In this document: positions 55,011-64,000 of the stretch, piece after piece
How the letters are laid out: every line of letters begins with the position of its first letter
Position numbering within the stretch: position 1 is the first letter of the stretch
Source: Adineta ricciae
Taxonomy: Eukaryota > Rotifera > Eurotatoria > Adinetida > Adinetidae
Reading direction: 5' to 3'
Length of the DNA stretch: 64,000 nucleotides
Assembly (NCBI GenBank): GCA_905250025.1
Contig: CAJNOJ010000188.1
Span: 124,001 to 188,000 of the forward strand
Program-made: the position numbers and the translations under genes
The notes under the pieces: model-generated
The model's database searches: none
The model's input: only the letters and a program-made list of their open reading frames with translations
Told to the model about the DNA's origin: nothing

Positions 55011-55082
55011 GACTCCGTGGCGCAACGGTAGCGCGTCTGACTCCAGATCAGAAGGTTGCGTGTTCAAGTCACGTCGGGGTCA
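55011..55082 (+). tRNA. tRNA-Trp (anticodon CCA), copy B
   Basis: All 72 nt are identical to the gene at 13567-13638 although the flanks differ by several percent and indels. The downstream TTTTT terminator is kept. Confidence 0.93.
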
Positions 55083-56305
55083 AATATACTCTTTTTAGTA
55101 ATTTTACGTAAAAATAATCGTTACATTAGAAGAATTTGTTACATTCGAAAAATAAATAAATTATTAGATGTGAAGCTATTCGTTCACGCTTATACTCTCT
55201 CGATATACGTACATTGCTGTCGTGACGTAGTCAATGAATACACAAGTTGCATATAATATTTTTGGAAAAAAAGATGAAAGACTTCGAAGCTGTGGGGAGT
55301 ATCCTATTAGTGTGCTAATCCTCCATTAAACATCGAACATTGACTGTATCTACAGAAACCAGTTATTCTACTATTAATAAATGATTAAATTTCTAAGAAA
55401 CGAGAATAATCTGAGCGGATAATCGAAAGGAATAGCGTCCAAAAGTATTTGTTTATTCATCTTATATTATTGATATCAAGTCGTGGTTTGAGTTAAAATC
55501 AATTTGTTCTCCTGGTGGTTGTATTTGTCGAACAAATGAACAAGAAAGGCGATCATTTCGTCTGTCTCTACTCACTGATTGGCAATGTCATCGTTCAAAT
55601 ACTACTGGTTCACTGTTTGTAATGAGCATGCAAAAATGTCGCACCGTTTATTTAGCAGTCAGTTACTATCGTTCGAATTTCAATGGCCAAATTCAAATTG
55701 AAACATATTATTAAATGCTAATATTACTACGACGATTGTTGTCCCAGAACAAACGAGTTCCCACTATTTAGTATAGGCGTGCAACGGAAAAGATTAAAAG
55801 AGTTATTGCTTGGTTGAATCGAAAATACATTACATTTTATATTATGATTACAATATTCTTTTGATGACCCACGGACAATTCATCTCACATGTATACTATA
55901 ATCAATTTACATTGAAAAATGATCTTTTCTTGGTTGGCATTGCTGATCTATTGAGTCCTCAAATGAAAAACTCATCATAAGTAGTATGCTACTAAATGGT
56001 GTCCAGACGTCCTTGACTTGATACATGTTAAACTTGTCACACCGGATTTTGTTAATTGTTTACGAACATAGCTCTTTCAGGAGACGCATGTCTCTCTTCA
56101 TTCATCTGTATATTTTCGTAATCTTGTTACAATTATTAAAGTCTGCGATCGATTTTCTCCTTCTGCTTTTTTTTATCAATATTTATGAAGAAAACTCATG
56201 GTAAAGGATCAGAAATCTTAACGTCGAAAGAAATTGCTGGAAACCAGTTTAGAATCATCATGTTTTATTTTTGCATTCTAGAAAATAAAATCGTCATGGA
56301 AATAT
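55083..56305. other. Intergenic; no conserved gene
   Basis: Counterpart of 13639-14939 with many small deletions. The short frames of block A are not preserved. Confidence 0.55.
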
Positions 56306-56833
56306 TCAATAGTTTGATGTATCAAAATCAATTCTCATAACATTAATATTCGATTCACCGTGGCGTAACGTTTCGACGAGGTGATATCCTTGTTTTTCAA
56401 ATAAACCTTGAGCACTTCTCGTCCATAGCCACACATATGTATATTTCAATTCTTTCGCTAGATCTAAGATTTTCCCAATCATGTACTTTGCTATACCTTG
56501 TCCACGATATTCTGGCTTCGTATAAGTACAAGCTAGCCAAGGTGTTGTGTTATAATATGGATTGCCTGGAGATACATCACAAACTTCCAAGCCAATAGTT
56601 GCAATCAGATTCTGACTCTGTTTATCCAGTAGAATCATTAATAAAGGTAGTTGTTTTTCATTTCGAATATAATTCATTTCGGCGTCTTGTATCGCAGCTT
56701 CGAGGGTCAGCAAACCGAATGCATGATAACTATCCTGCCATTCGTTGTAGAATACGTTGCTTACTTCTTGAACATATTCCGGCTTTTCTCGTAAAAGATG
56801 AATTGTATATTTCGCTTCGAAGTCATTACTCAT
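56306..56833 (-). CDS. GNAT-family N-acetyltransferase, copy B (175 aa)
   Basis: Collinear with 14940-15467. The acetyl-CoA loop RGQGIAKYMIG and the EKQGYHLVETL end are intact. A handful of conservative substitutions (FELAKEL to LDLAKEL). Confidence 0.85.
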   Translation of the reverse strand: MSNDFEAKYTIHLLREKPEYVQEVSNVFYNEWQDSYHAFGLLTLEAAIQDAEMNYIRNEKQLPLLMILLDKQSQNLIATIGLEVCDVSPGNPYYNTTPWLACTYTKPEYRGQGIAKYMIGKILDLAKELKYTYVWLWTRSAQGLFEKQGYHLVETLRHGESNINVMRIDFDTSNY

Positions 56834-56987
56834 TTTTTACTCGATTACTTGTGGTGAAAACAACGTATCTGTTGTGCAAGATAACCGACATATGCATGAC
56901 TCATATTCGATCTTTTGACAGATGTCAGTCTTTGACGAAATCTTATTTTATTATATATGGCATGAAAACATTTTTCTTGTGTTTCAA

Positions 56988-58300
56988 TCAATCACGTGGT
57001 CGTCCATATAAAAGTGTGCTGTCCAATGCTTTCCTGTAGAATGCTGGATAATCATTACGATATTCCAGATAACATTCTGGATTATGGCTTCCATTTTTTC
57101 CAATAAACGGACTGTCTATCATTTGAATAATAGTTGACAAGATCGTATGCAATGATAATGTCGGTCTGTAGCTTGAATCTGCAAAGCGAAAGCCACAATC
57201 ACAACCACAACACACACCTGTTTGTGAAATATTCGGATGATAAATTGGATCTAGAAACTGTATGTCAGGATATTTGAAAGGATATTCTGCAGTCAAACCA
57301 ATTCGAATAAGAAATGATGCACGGCAGTATGGCTCACTTTGTAACAGAAGTCGACCTTCAATGGTATGCCGGTAGTGTTCAGACGAACGTACGGTTATTG
57401 GCGTGTTGCTGAAACGTGGTGGTGGTCTATTGGTATCAATAGATTGCCCTGAAACTTTGTCTAATATGAATTTATTTTCTGACTCCAACTTTTTAAGTAG
57501 TTTGATCTCAGCTATTACTTTGCGATTTAATAATACAGGAGAGGCTATAATGATACAAACAAATACGTATTATTTTGTTACGAGTAGATGTATTATTCTT
57601 GATATACCTGAATCTGGAACGAATGAATATTCTCGAGTTGTCAAATGACGTACATATCGAAACCTTGCTTGAAATTTTACTTTATCTTCTTTTGTCGCCA
57701 TTGCTACATTCAAAATTTTCAGACTAGGAGTGCCTGTCCACTTTTCATTGAATGACACGGCCCCAATATCGAGTATTTTACATATTCGAAGACGAGAGAA
57801 TCCGTTCGACAAAAGTATTTCCAACAAATCACTTATCACTTTTAACTTATCTTCCTGTGTGCCATCGAAATCTATTCGGGAAATGAAACAAATAGATGGA
57901 TTAGTACAATGACATCATCGTTTCATTACCTGTGATATGAAGAATCTCAAGATGTGGAAAATTATTTGGTTGGACACTATAGAGCTGCGCACTCGTGGAA
58001 CATTGTAGCGAAAGTGAACGTAGATTGATTAGAGATTTGAAATTGGCTGTGTTAGAGTAACGAATGTCTAACCGATCGACAACAGTTGGAAATACCTGTA
58101 GAACACGAACAGCGTCAATATTGTTGTTTTTAACGCCATGATATTTGTGCCTGACACTGCGAATAACTGAATTGACGAATGAATTGAGATTGAGGAAGGA
58201 TGCCAGAAGTTGTTGAAGTGAGAAAAAAATCAAAGATAAGAAGAATAACTTCGATGGGCAAGTGTTCAAATGAAGCTATAGATTCTATGTTACCACTCAT
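56988..58300 (-). CDS. F-box/ubiquitin-conjugating-enzyme (E2) fusion gene, one-base frameshift in exon 1
   Basis: Exon 1 (58300-57930) encodes the F-box SFEHLPIEVILLIFDFF and an LRR-like region (LINLRSLSLQC). Exon 2 (57871-57608, 88 codons) continues it (GTPSLKILNV). Exon 3 (57544-56988) is a UBC domain: helix NRKVIAEIKLLKK, AEYPFKYPDIQFL, YHPNISQTGVCC (second Cys at the catalytic spot). Introns are 58 and 63 bp, all joints phase 1. Exon 3 has no start codon and its frame upstream is closed by a stop, so it must be spliced to the F-box exons. Exon 1 has seven A (58223-58229) where the copy at 60744-60749 has six; with six, the gene has 397 codons. Predicted role: SKP1-binding adaptor carrying its own E2 module. 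Confidence 0.78.
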
Positions 58301-59435
58301 ATTACAATAATGCTGTAATTTCGACACACAGTGGGTTTTTATACGTAAAATTGAAGAAAAACAAACGTATTTAACCTCTCGCGAAACGCATAACCTGCTC
58401 GTTCTGTCACAAAGCACGTGGCTAACTCACTAACACAAAAAAAAACACTGAATTCTTTTTTCACCATCATTTATCTTAGAACATGAAGTAATAGAACGTG
58501 CAATGTTGTAAACGAAAATCAGCGAACGAAAATTCGAATATAACTTCTTAATTTATGATGTCATGCTTTCCCCGAACAGCACAACCTTGATTTGTACAAA
58601 AGGAAGTAGTTGAGTTAGAAGAAAATAGTATTTACTTATCGTACTGCATTTCTCTTGTACTCAATAGGTAACAAGATTATACTACTTCGTAAAGATGTTT
58701 CATACAATAAAGAAACTAATGATTATCGCAACTAGTACTGTCATTAACCAAATTGCAGAAATAATCGGTCCATTTATATCATGACTGCAGAATAAGCTTT
58801 AACGATTGATGTGTCGATGTATTCGAATAAATTGCCAAATACCATATACAGCAAAAAAAGAACACCAGTAATTGCTAAAATAATATCGGATCTGTTAAGG
58901 TCGTTGATCAGCTCGGCGACGTATCCTTGCACTAGCACAACTAGTTGTCAATATATTTAAACCCATTCGTGTCCCAGATAGGAAGGTTCGTTCGTTCGAT
59001 AGATGAAGTTTCATTAAATTGTTCTCTTGGTTACCTTGAGTACTGCTGCTTTTTAGACTTCGTTGTTGCTTTCACCATCGTTCCTGTGAATGTATGTGCG
59101 TGCGAAGATGCACAAAAAAAAAAGAAAGGCATTATACATCGACATCCTGGACATCACAGGCAGCACCGCAATGCCTATACCACGATAGGAAACAGAATAG
59201 ATCAAAAACTTCTTTTTCTCTCGATAATGAGAAACATAGCTGAGCAGTTCATTTGCTCTACAACTCTAGTTCTTTTGGACATTAATGTAGAGAAATATTG
59301 TCGTTTCTCTCGCTAGAAATATTTTATTTTGTGTGCTAAGGACATAATTCGTTATCACACCCTACAAAGAATCTGACGAAGCAAGCATTTTATCAGTTTG
59401 CATTATATATTACATATTAATTCAGACGCATCGTA
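58301..59435. other. Divergent region between F-box/E2 and kelch genes, with a decayed membrane-protein trace
   Basis: Minus-strand reading at about 58935-58780 gives LVQGYVAELINDLNRSD and a membrane helix (IILAITGVLFLLYMVFGN). A second helix (IISAIWLMTVLVAIISFFIV) lies near 58760-58700 in another frame. The matching stretch at 61650-61490 has a different frameshift. Probably a dead membrane-protein end; family unknown. The plus-strand frame at 58945-59316 looks like 5' UTR noise. Confidence 0.35.
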
Positions 59436-59952
59436 ATGTCGTCTCATGCGACGTGCAACGAATGTACTCCTTTGAATAATAAACCCAAAAATTGGTGGCA
59501 TCATCGTTTGATTAAGATTATTGGGTTCGCATTCACACTGTTAACAATTTCAACGATTTGTATTACTCTCTTCTGGAAATTTAATAATTCTCAACGTGAG
59601 ACATCAACTATCACCAGAACGATCGAGAAGTCAAGTAAGTCTGAAAGTTGAGTTAGACTTAACGAGCTATTTTTTTGTAAGAACAATTACGAACTATCAA
59701 TGTTTACTGTTTAGGATGGTCTCTTACAGGTAGTATGCGCTACGCACGCGGTGGTCATAACGCGATTCTGTTGCATAACAAGAAAGTATTAGTGACGGGC
59801 GGTGCTAATAGTGTTAATCGGAATGATGGTGTTTTGAAGAGCGCAGAACTCTATGATGCATTAAGTAAATCATGGAATCTGACTGAAAACATGGTGAACT
59901 CACGAATTGGACATGCCATAATCATGCTCAATAATAAAACAGTCTTGGCTGT
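59436..59952 (+). CDS. Membrane-anchored kelch protein, 5' part only (cut by the N)
   Basis: Exon 1 (59436-59634) encodes a short cytoplasmic end and an anchor helix (IIGFAFTLLTISTICITLFW). An 80-bp intron follows, then exon 2 from 59715 with the first kelch repeat (RYARGGHNAILL, KVLVTGGAN). The frame then runs into the N and continues as E2 antisense, an artificial chimera. Compared with the intact copy it has three extra residues in the first repeat (SVN). Confidence 0.85.
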
Positions 59953-59953
59953 N
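59953..59953. other. Single unknown base (N) at a second apparent join
   Basis: Left: kelch exon, broken in mid-repeat. Right: antisense of the E2 exon. The intact kelch copy at 62627 continues with different sequence, so the junction is not native to the gene. Confidence 0.9.
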
Positions 59954-60820
59954 GTATCAATAGATTGCCCTGAAACTTTGTCTAATATGAATTTATTTTC
60001 TGACTCCAACTTTTTAAGTAGTTTGATCTCAGCTATTACTTTGCGATTTAATAATACAGGAGAGGCTATAATGACACAAACAAATACGTATTATTTTTTT
60101 ACGAGTAGACGTATTATTCTTGATATACCTGAATCTGGAACGAATGAATATTCTTGAGTTGTCAAATGACGTACATATCGAAACCTTGCTTGAAATTTTA
60201 CTTTATCTTCGTTTGTCGCCATTGCTACATTCAAAATTTTCAGACTAGGAGTACCTGTCCACTTTTCATTGAATGGCACGGTCCCAATGTCGAGTATTGT
60301 ACATATTCGAAGACGAGAGAATCCGTTCGACAGAAGTATTTCCAACAAATCACTTATCACTTTTAACTTATCCTCCTGTGTGCCATCGAAATCTATTTGG
60401 GAAATGAAACAAATAGATGGATTAGTACAATGACATCATCGTTTCATTACCTGTGATATGAAGAATCTCAAGATGTGGAAAATTATTTGGTTGGACACTA
60501 TAGAGCTGCGTACTTGTGGAACATTGTAGCGAGAGTGAGCGTAGATTGATTAGAGATTTGAAATTGGCTGCGTTAGAATAACGAATGACTAACCGATCGA
60601 CAACAGTTGGAAATACTTGTAGAACACGAATAGCGTCAATATTATTGTTTTTAACGCCATGATATTTGTGTCTGACACTGCGAATAACTGAATTGACGAA
60701 TGAATTGAGATTGAGGAAGGATGCCAGAAGTTGTTGAAGTGAGAAAAAATCAAAGATAAGAAGAATAACTTCGACGGGCAAGTGTTCAAATGAAGCTAGA
60801 GATTCTATGTTACTACTCAT
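59954..60820 (-). CDS. F-box/E2 fusion gene, second copy (E2 part truncated by the N)
   Basis: Exon 1 (60820-60451, 370 nt) is open: SFEHLPVEVILLIFDFF then SLQQLLASFLNLNSF. Exon 2 (60392-60129) and the first 112 nt of exon 3 (60065-59954) follow with the same phases and intron sizes (58 and 63 bp) as in the copy at 56988-58300. The UBC domain is cut after helix 1 (DKVSGQSIDT). Three of four sites that separate blocks A and B in the shared 186 nt match block A, so this is likely the missing 5' part of the gene at 15622-16252. Confidence 0.8.
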
Positions 60821-62118
60821 ATTACAATAATGCTGTAATTTCGACACACAGTGGGTTTTTATATGTAAAATTGAAGAAAAACATACGTATTTACCCTCTC
60901 ACGAAACCTGGCTTCCTACTCCTCCTCTTTTCCCCTTTTCTCTCTTCTTTAGTTTTTCTCTATTTTTTTGTCTGCATTATTACCACCCTTTTTTTATAAA
61001 CTTATATTCGGTGATGTTTAAGTTTTTGCAAAAGGAAAAGAAAAAAGATGTTGCAAGAAAATATATTTCCTGAAAAAAAAAGACGAAAAAGAGGAAGTGG
61101 GAAGCCAGCATGAAACACATAACCTGCTCGTTCTGTCACAAAGCACGTAGCTGACTCACTAACACAAAAAAAACCCTGAGTTCTTTTTTCACCATCATTT
61201 ATCTTAGAATATGAAGTAATAGAACGTGGAATGTTCCAAACGAAAATTCGAATATAACTTCTTAATTTATGATGTCGTGCTTGCCCGAAGAGTACAATCT
61301 TCATTTGTACAAAAGGAAGTAGTTGAGTTAAAAGAAAATAGTATTTACTTATGATACTGCATTTCTGTTGTACTCAATAGGTAACAAGACTATACTACTT
61401 CGTAAAGATGTTTTATACAATAAAGAAAAAAAAAAGATTACCGCAGCTAGTACTATAATTAACAAAAATGCAGAAATAATCGGTCCATTTATATCATGAC
61501 TGCAGAATAAGCTTCAACGATTGATTTGTCGATGTATTCGAATAAATTGCCAAATACCATATAGCAAACAAAGAACACCAGAAATTGCTAAAATAATATC
61601 GGATCTGTTAAGGTTGTTGATCAGCTCGACGACGAACCCTTGCACTAGCACAACTAGTTGTCAATATATTTAAACCCGTTCGTTCGATAGATGAAGTTTC
61701 ATTAAATTGTTCTCTTGGTTATCTTGAGTATTGCTGCTTTTTAGACTTCGTTGTTGCTTTCACCATCGTTCCTGTGAATGTATGTGTGTGCGAAGATGCA
61801 CAAAAAAAGAAAGGCATTATACATCGACATCCTGGACATCATAGGTAGCACCGCAATGCCTACCACGATAGGAAACAGAATAGATCAAAAACTTCTTTTT
61901 CTCTCGATAATGAGAAACATAGCTGAGCAGTTCATTTGCTCTACTACTCTAGTTCTTTTGGACATTAATGTAGAGAAATATTGTCGTTTCTCTCGTTAGA
62001 AATATTTTATTTTGTGTGCTAAGGACATAATTCGTTATCACACCCTACAAAGAATCTGACGAAGCAAGCATTTTATCAGTTTGCATTATATATTACATAT
62101 TAATTCAGAAGCATCGTA
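60821..62118. other. Divergent region between F-box/E2 and kelch genes (second copy)
   Basis: As 58301-59435 plus the TIR insertion at 60908-61109. The membrane-protein trace at about 61650-61490 is again broken. Confidence 0.4.
60908..61109. mobile_element. 202-bp TIR element (MITE), absent from the other copy
   Basis: Ends are CTGGCTTCC...GGAAGCCAG; the inverted similarity extends about 25 bp (pyrimidine-rich CTCCTCTTTT against AAAAAGAGGA). Flanked by ACGAAAC (60901-60907) and ATGAAAC (61110-61116), a likely target duplication with one mismatch. The first copy at 58380-58390 has the uninterrupted site GCGAAACGCATAACC. No coding capacity. Confidence 0.78.
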
Positions 62119-63429
62119 ATGTCGTGTCATGTGACGTGCAACGAGTGTATTCCTTTGAATAATAAACCAAAAAATTGGTGGCATCATCGTTCGATTAAGA
62201 TTATTGGGTTCGCATTCACACTGTTAACAATTTCAACGGTTTGTATTACTCTCTTCTGGAAATTTAATAATTCTCAACGTGAGACATCAACTATCATCAG
62301 AACGATCGAGAAGTCAAGTAAGTCTGAAAGTTGAGTTAGACTTAACGAGCCATTTTTTTTGTAAGAACAATTACGAACTACCAATGTTTACTGTTTAGGA
62401 TGGTCTCTTACAGGTAGTATGCGCTACGCACGCGGTGGACATAACGCGATTCTGTTGCATAACAAGAAAGTATTAGTAACGGGCGGTGCTAATCGAAATG
62501 ATGGTATTTTGAAGAGCGCAGAACTCTATGATGCATTAAGTAAATCATGGGAACTGACTGGAACCATGGTGAACTCACGAATTGGACATGCCGTAATCAT
62601 GCTCAATAATAAAACAGTCTTGGCTGTATCTGGTGATAACGATAGTGGTATGACTACGAGTACTGAACTATATGATCCATTCACAGAAACGTGGACACCT
62701 ACTGGCGATGTTCATTTTGGTCGTAATGGACATACAGCGTCCTTATTAGCAGATGGAAAGATTTTGATTGTTGGTGGTTTTGATGAAAGTTATAATCGAT
62801 TGAAAAGTGCCGAAATTTATGATCCAACTACTGGAGTATGGACAATTACCGGTAGTATGAGCAATGGACGAGATTATCATCAAGCATGTGTCCTAGGAAG
62901 CGGAAAAGTATTGGTGATTGGTGGAAATGGGCCTCCTCCTAATGCGACAAATACTTGTGAACTATATGATCCATTAACAGGAAAATGGGCGTCTACTGGT
63001 AGTCTGAATATTGCACGAGTCTTTCATACAGCGACTCTGTTACTGAATGGAAAAGTTCTAGTTAGTGGAGGATGGACAATTGGTGGCTCGCAAAGTTGTG
63101 CAGAATTATACGATCCATTGACAGAGAAATGGACAATGACTCGTAATATGTCATCTCCACGAAGTAGTCATAGAGCAGTTCTATTACAAGATGGAAAGGT
63201 TTTAGTGAGCGGTGGATTCGGCAATCCTTCGACTGGTAATAGTACAGAACTGTATGATCCGTTAGAAGAGACATGGACATTCGCTGGCCGTATGAATTAC
63301 ACACGCGAATATCATACAGCCACATTATTAGAGGATGGAAAAGTATTAGTAGCAGGTGGATCGTATCAGACCACACATTTTCTGAACAGTGCCGAAATAT
63401 ACGATCCATCCAAATACTTTCTCTATTAG
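62119..63429 (+). CDS. Membrane-anchored kelch-repeat protein (409 aa, two exons)
   Basis: Exon 1 (62119-62317) gives a Cys-containing N-terminus (MSCHVTCNECIPL) and one membrane helix (IGFAFTLLTISTVCITLFW). Exon 2 (62399-63429) joins at phase 1, for 410 codons. It holds about seven kelch repeats of 47-50 residues with the double-Gly strand (KVLVTGGAN, KILIVGGFD, KVLVIGGNG, KVLVSGGW) and the spaced Tyr/Trp (AELYDPLTEKW). Type II topology places a kelch propeller outside the cell or in the secretory lumen, where it would bind protein or glycan partners. Length fits a complete propeller. Confidence 0.85.
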
Positions 63430-63597
63430 TTGTATTGACAATTTTTTTTCCTTTTTTGTGCTTTTCGAACTATGTTATGCTTTGTGATATGATGAGAGCA
63501 ATATTGCCGGAGCATCAGCTGCCTTTGCAAGATAAAAAGAGTTAGGTCGTGTTTTTATCACATATCCATTTTTATTTTAGTATACGTTGTATTTCAC

Positions 63598-64000
63598 ATG
63601 GCAGTTTTTCAAATCATTTTCGTTCTACTTATTAATATCGCTGTGAATTGTTTCGGGCAACAATGGATAAATACAAATGATCTTTTAAATAGACGTGTTG
63701 ATCATACCGCAACTGCTCTAAAAAATGGAGAAGTTCTAGTTACTGGTGGCAGTGAATACATTACTCTAAATGAAGCTGAAATTTATGATCCATCTTCCGG
63801 AACATGGAGATTTGTTGAATTTATGATCAATCCGAGATCGTATCATACGGCAACTTTATTATCAAATGGAAATGTTTTAGTGAGCGGTGGTGCCAATCCT
63901 GGTCCTTTAAGTACTAGTGAAGTGTATGATATTCAGACACAAAAATGGACGGATAGTAGTGTGATGAATTATCCACGAATTTTCCATACAGCTACACTGT
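63598..64000 (+). CDS. Secreted kelch-repeat protein, 5' part (runs off the right edge)
   Basis: ATG at 63598 starts a signal peptide (AVFQIIFVLLINIAVNCFG) followed by QQWINTNDLLNRRVDHTATA and kelch repeats with EVLVTGGS, NVLVSGGAN and YDPSSGTWR. It lies 168 bp after the anchored kelch gene on the same strand. Repeat sequences resemble that gene but the N-terminus differs (cleavable signal instead of anchor), so it looks like a tandem paralog. No intron is seen in the 403 bp available. Confidence 0.78.
   Translation, partial: MAVFQIIFVLLINIAVNCFGQQWINTNDLLNRRVDHTATALKNGEVLVTGGSEYITLNEAEIYDPSSGTWRFVEFMINPRSYHTATLLSNGNVLVSGGANPGPLSTSEVYDIQTQKWTDSSVMNYPRIFHTATL

Larger units (their letters stand above)
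44542..57618 (+). repeat. Block B, second copy of the segment at 2738-16252
   Basis: Same order and orientation as block A. The offset falls from 41739 (ART-TPR gene) to 41366 (GNAT/E2) through indels. Unlike block A it continues past the E2 exon into the F-box exons without a gap. Confidence 0.95.
57433..59952 (+). repeat. F-box/E2-kelch interval, copy 1 (partner 59954-62627)
   Basis: The interval from the E2 exon through the F-box gene to the kelch gene recurs immediately after the N at 59953 in the same order. The second copy carries an extra 202-bp insertion. Confidence 0.9.

Noticed and set aside
58945-59316. 123-codon plus-strand frame upstream of the kelch gene
   Set aside because: Shortened and shifted in the second copy (61778-61999), so more likely 5' flank of the kelch gene.

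Overview
The window looks like nuclear DNA of a bdelloid rotifer (an Adineta- or Rotaria-like animal). This is inferred from family content and gene structure, with no database search. The DNA is AT-rich and genes have short GT-AG introns, mostly 55-125 bp. Families typical of bdelloid genomes are abundant: ADP-ribosyltransferase/TPR proteins, NHL propellers, caspase-NHL proteins, kelch proteins, F-box proteins, divergent 7TM receptors and probable horizontally acquired carbohydrate-active proteins. Many near-identical collinear copies differ by a few percent, as expected for homologous chromosomes in these animals.

Layout. 1-700: decayed cytochrome P450. 2048-16252 (block A): 7TM receptor, two tandem ART-TPR genes, a dead 7TM gene, a C2-domain gene, tRNA-Trp, a GNAT acetyltransferase, and the 3' end of an F-box/E2 gene that stops at a single N (16253). 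16254-33700: truncated S9 peptidase with an inverted junction, secreted NHL protein, protein kinase, caspase-NHL gene, beta-1,4-galactosyltransferase, DUF4832-like secreted protein, and a large beta-helix (GH110-like) protein. 33800-40400: gene-poor, transposon-derived DNA containing a truncated membrane-protein pseudogene, a TIR element, a long inverted repeat holding a GC-rich hairpin element, and a Helitron/PIF1-type helicase remnant. 40445-43460: minus-strand F-box/LRR gene with about 18 leucine-rich-repeat exons in 140-bp exon-plus-intron units. 44542-57618 (block B): a second, slightly diverged copy of block A in the same orientation. It continues without a gap into the full F-box/E2 gene and the start of a kelch gene, and ends at another single N (59953). 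59954-64000 (block C): repeats the F-box/E2-kelch interval and continues into an intact kelch gene and a second kelch gene cut by the window edge.

The most interesting genetic result is the minus-strand gene that joins an F-box to a ubiquitin-conjugating (E2/UBC) domain. Intron phases match, the E2 exon has no start codon of its own, and the same arrangement is seen in every copy that retains the boundary. It would put a substrate-adaptor module and an E2 module in one polypeptide.

The second result concerns structure. Blocks A and C look like consecutive pieces of one homolog and block B like the other, so the two Ns are probably assembly joins or rearrangement points. Each ART-TPR pair combines an ART with an intact R-S-E triad and an ART in which glutamine replaces the catalytic glutamate. 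Both features are kept in both copies.
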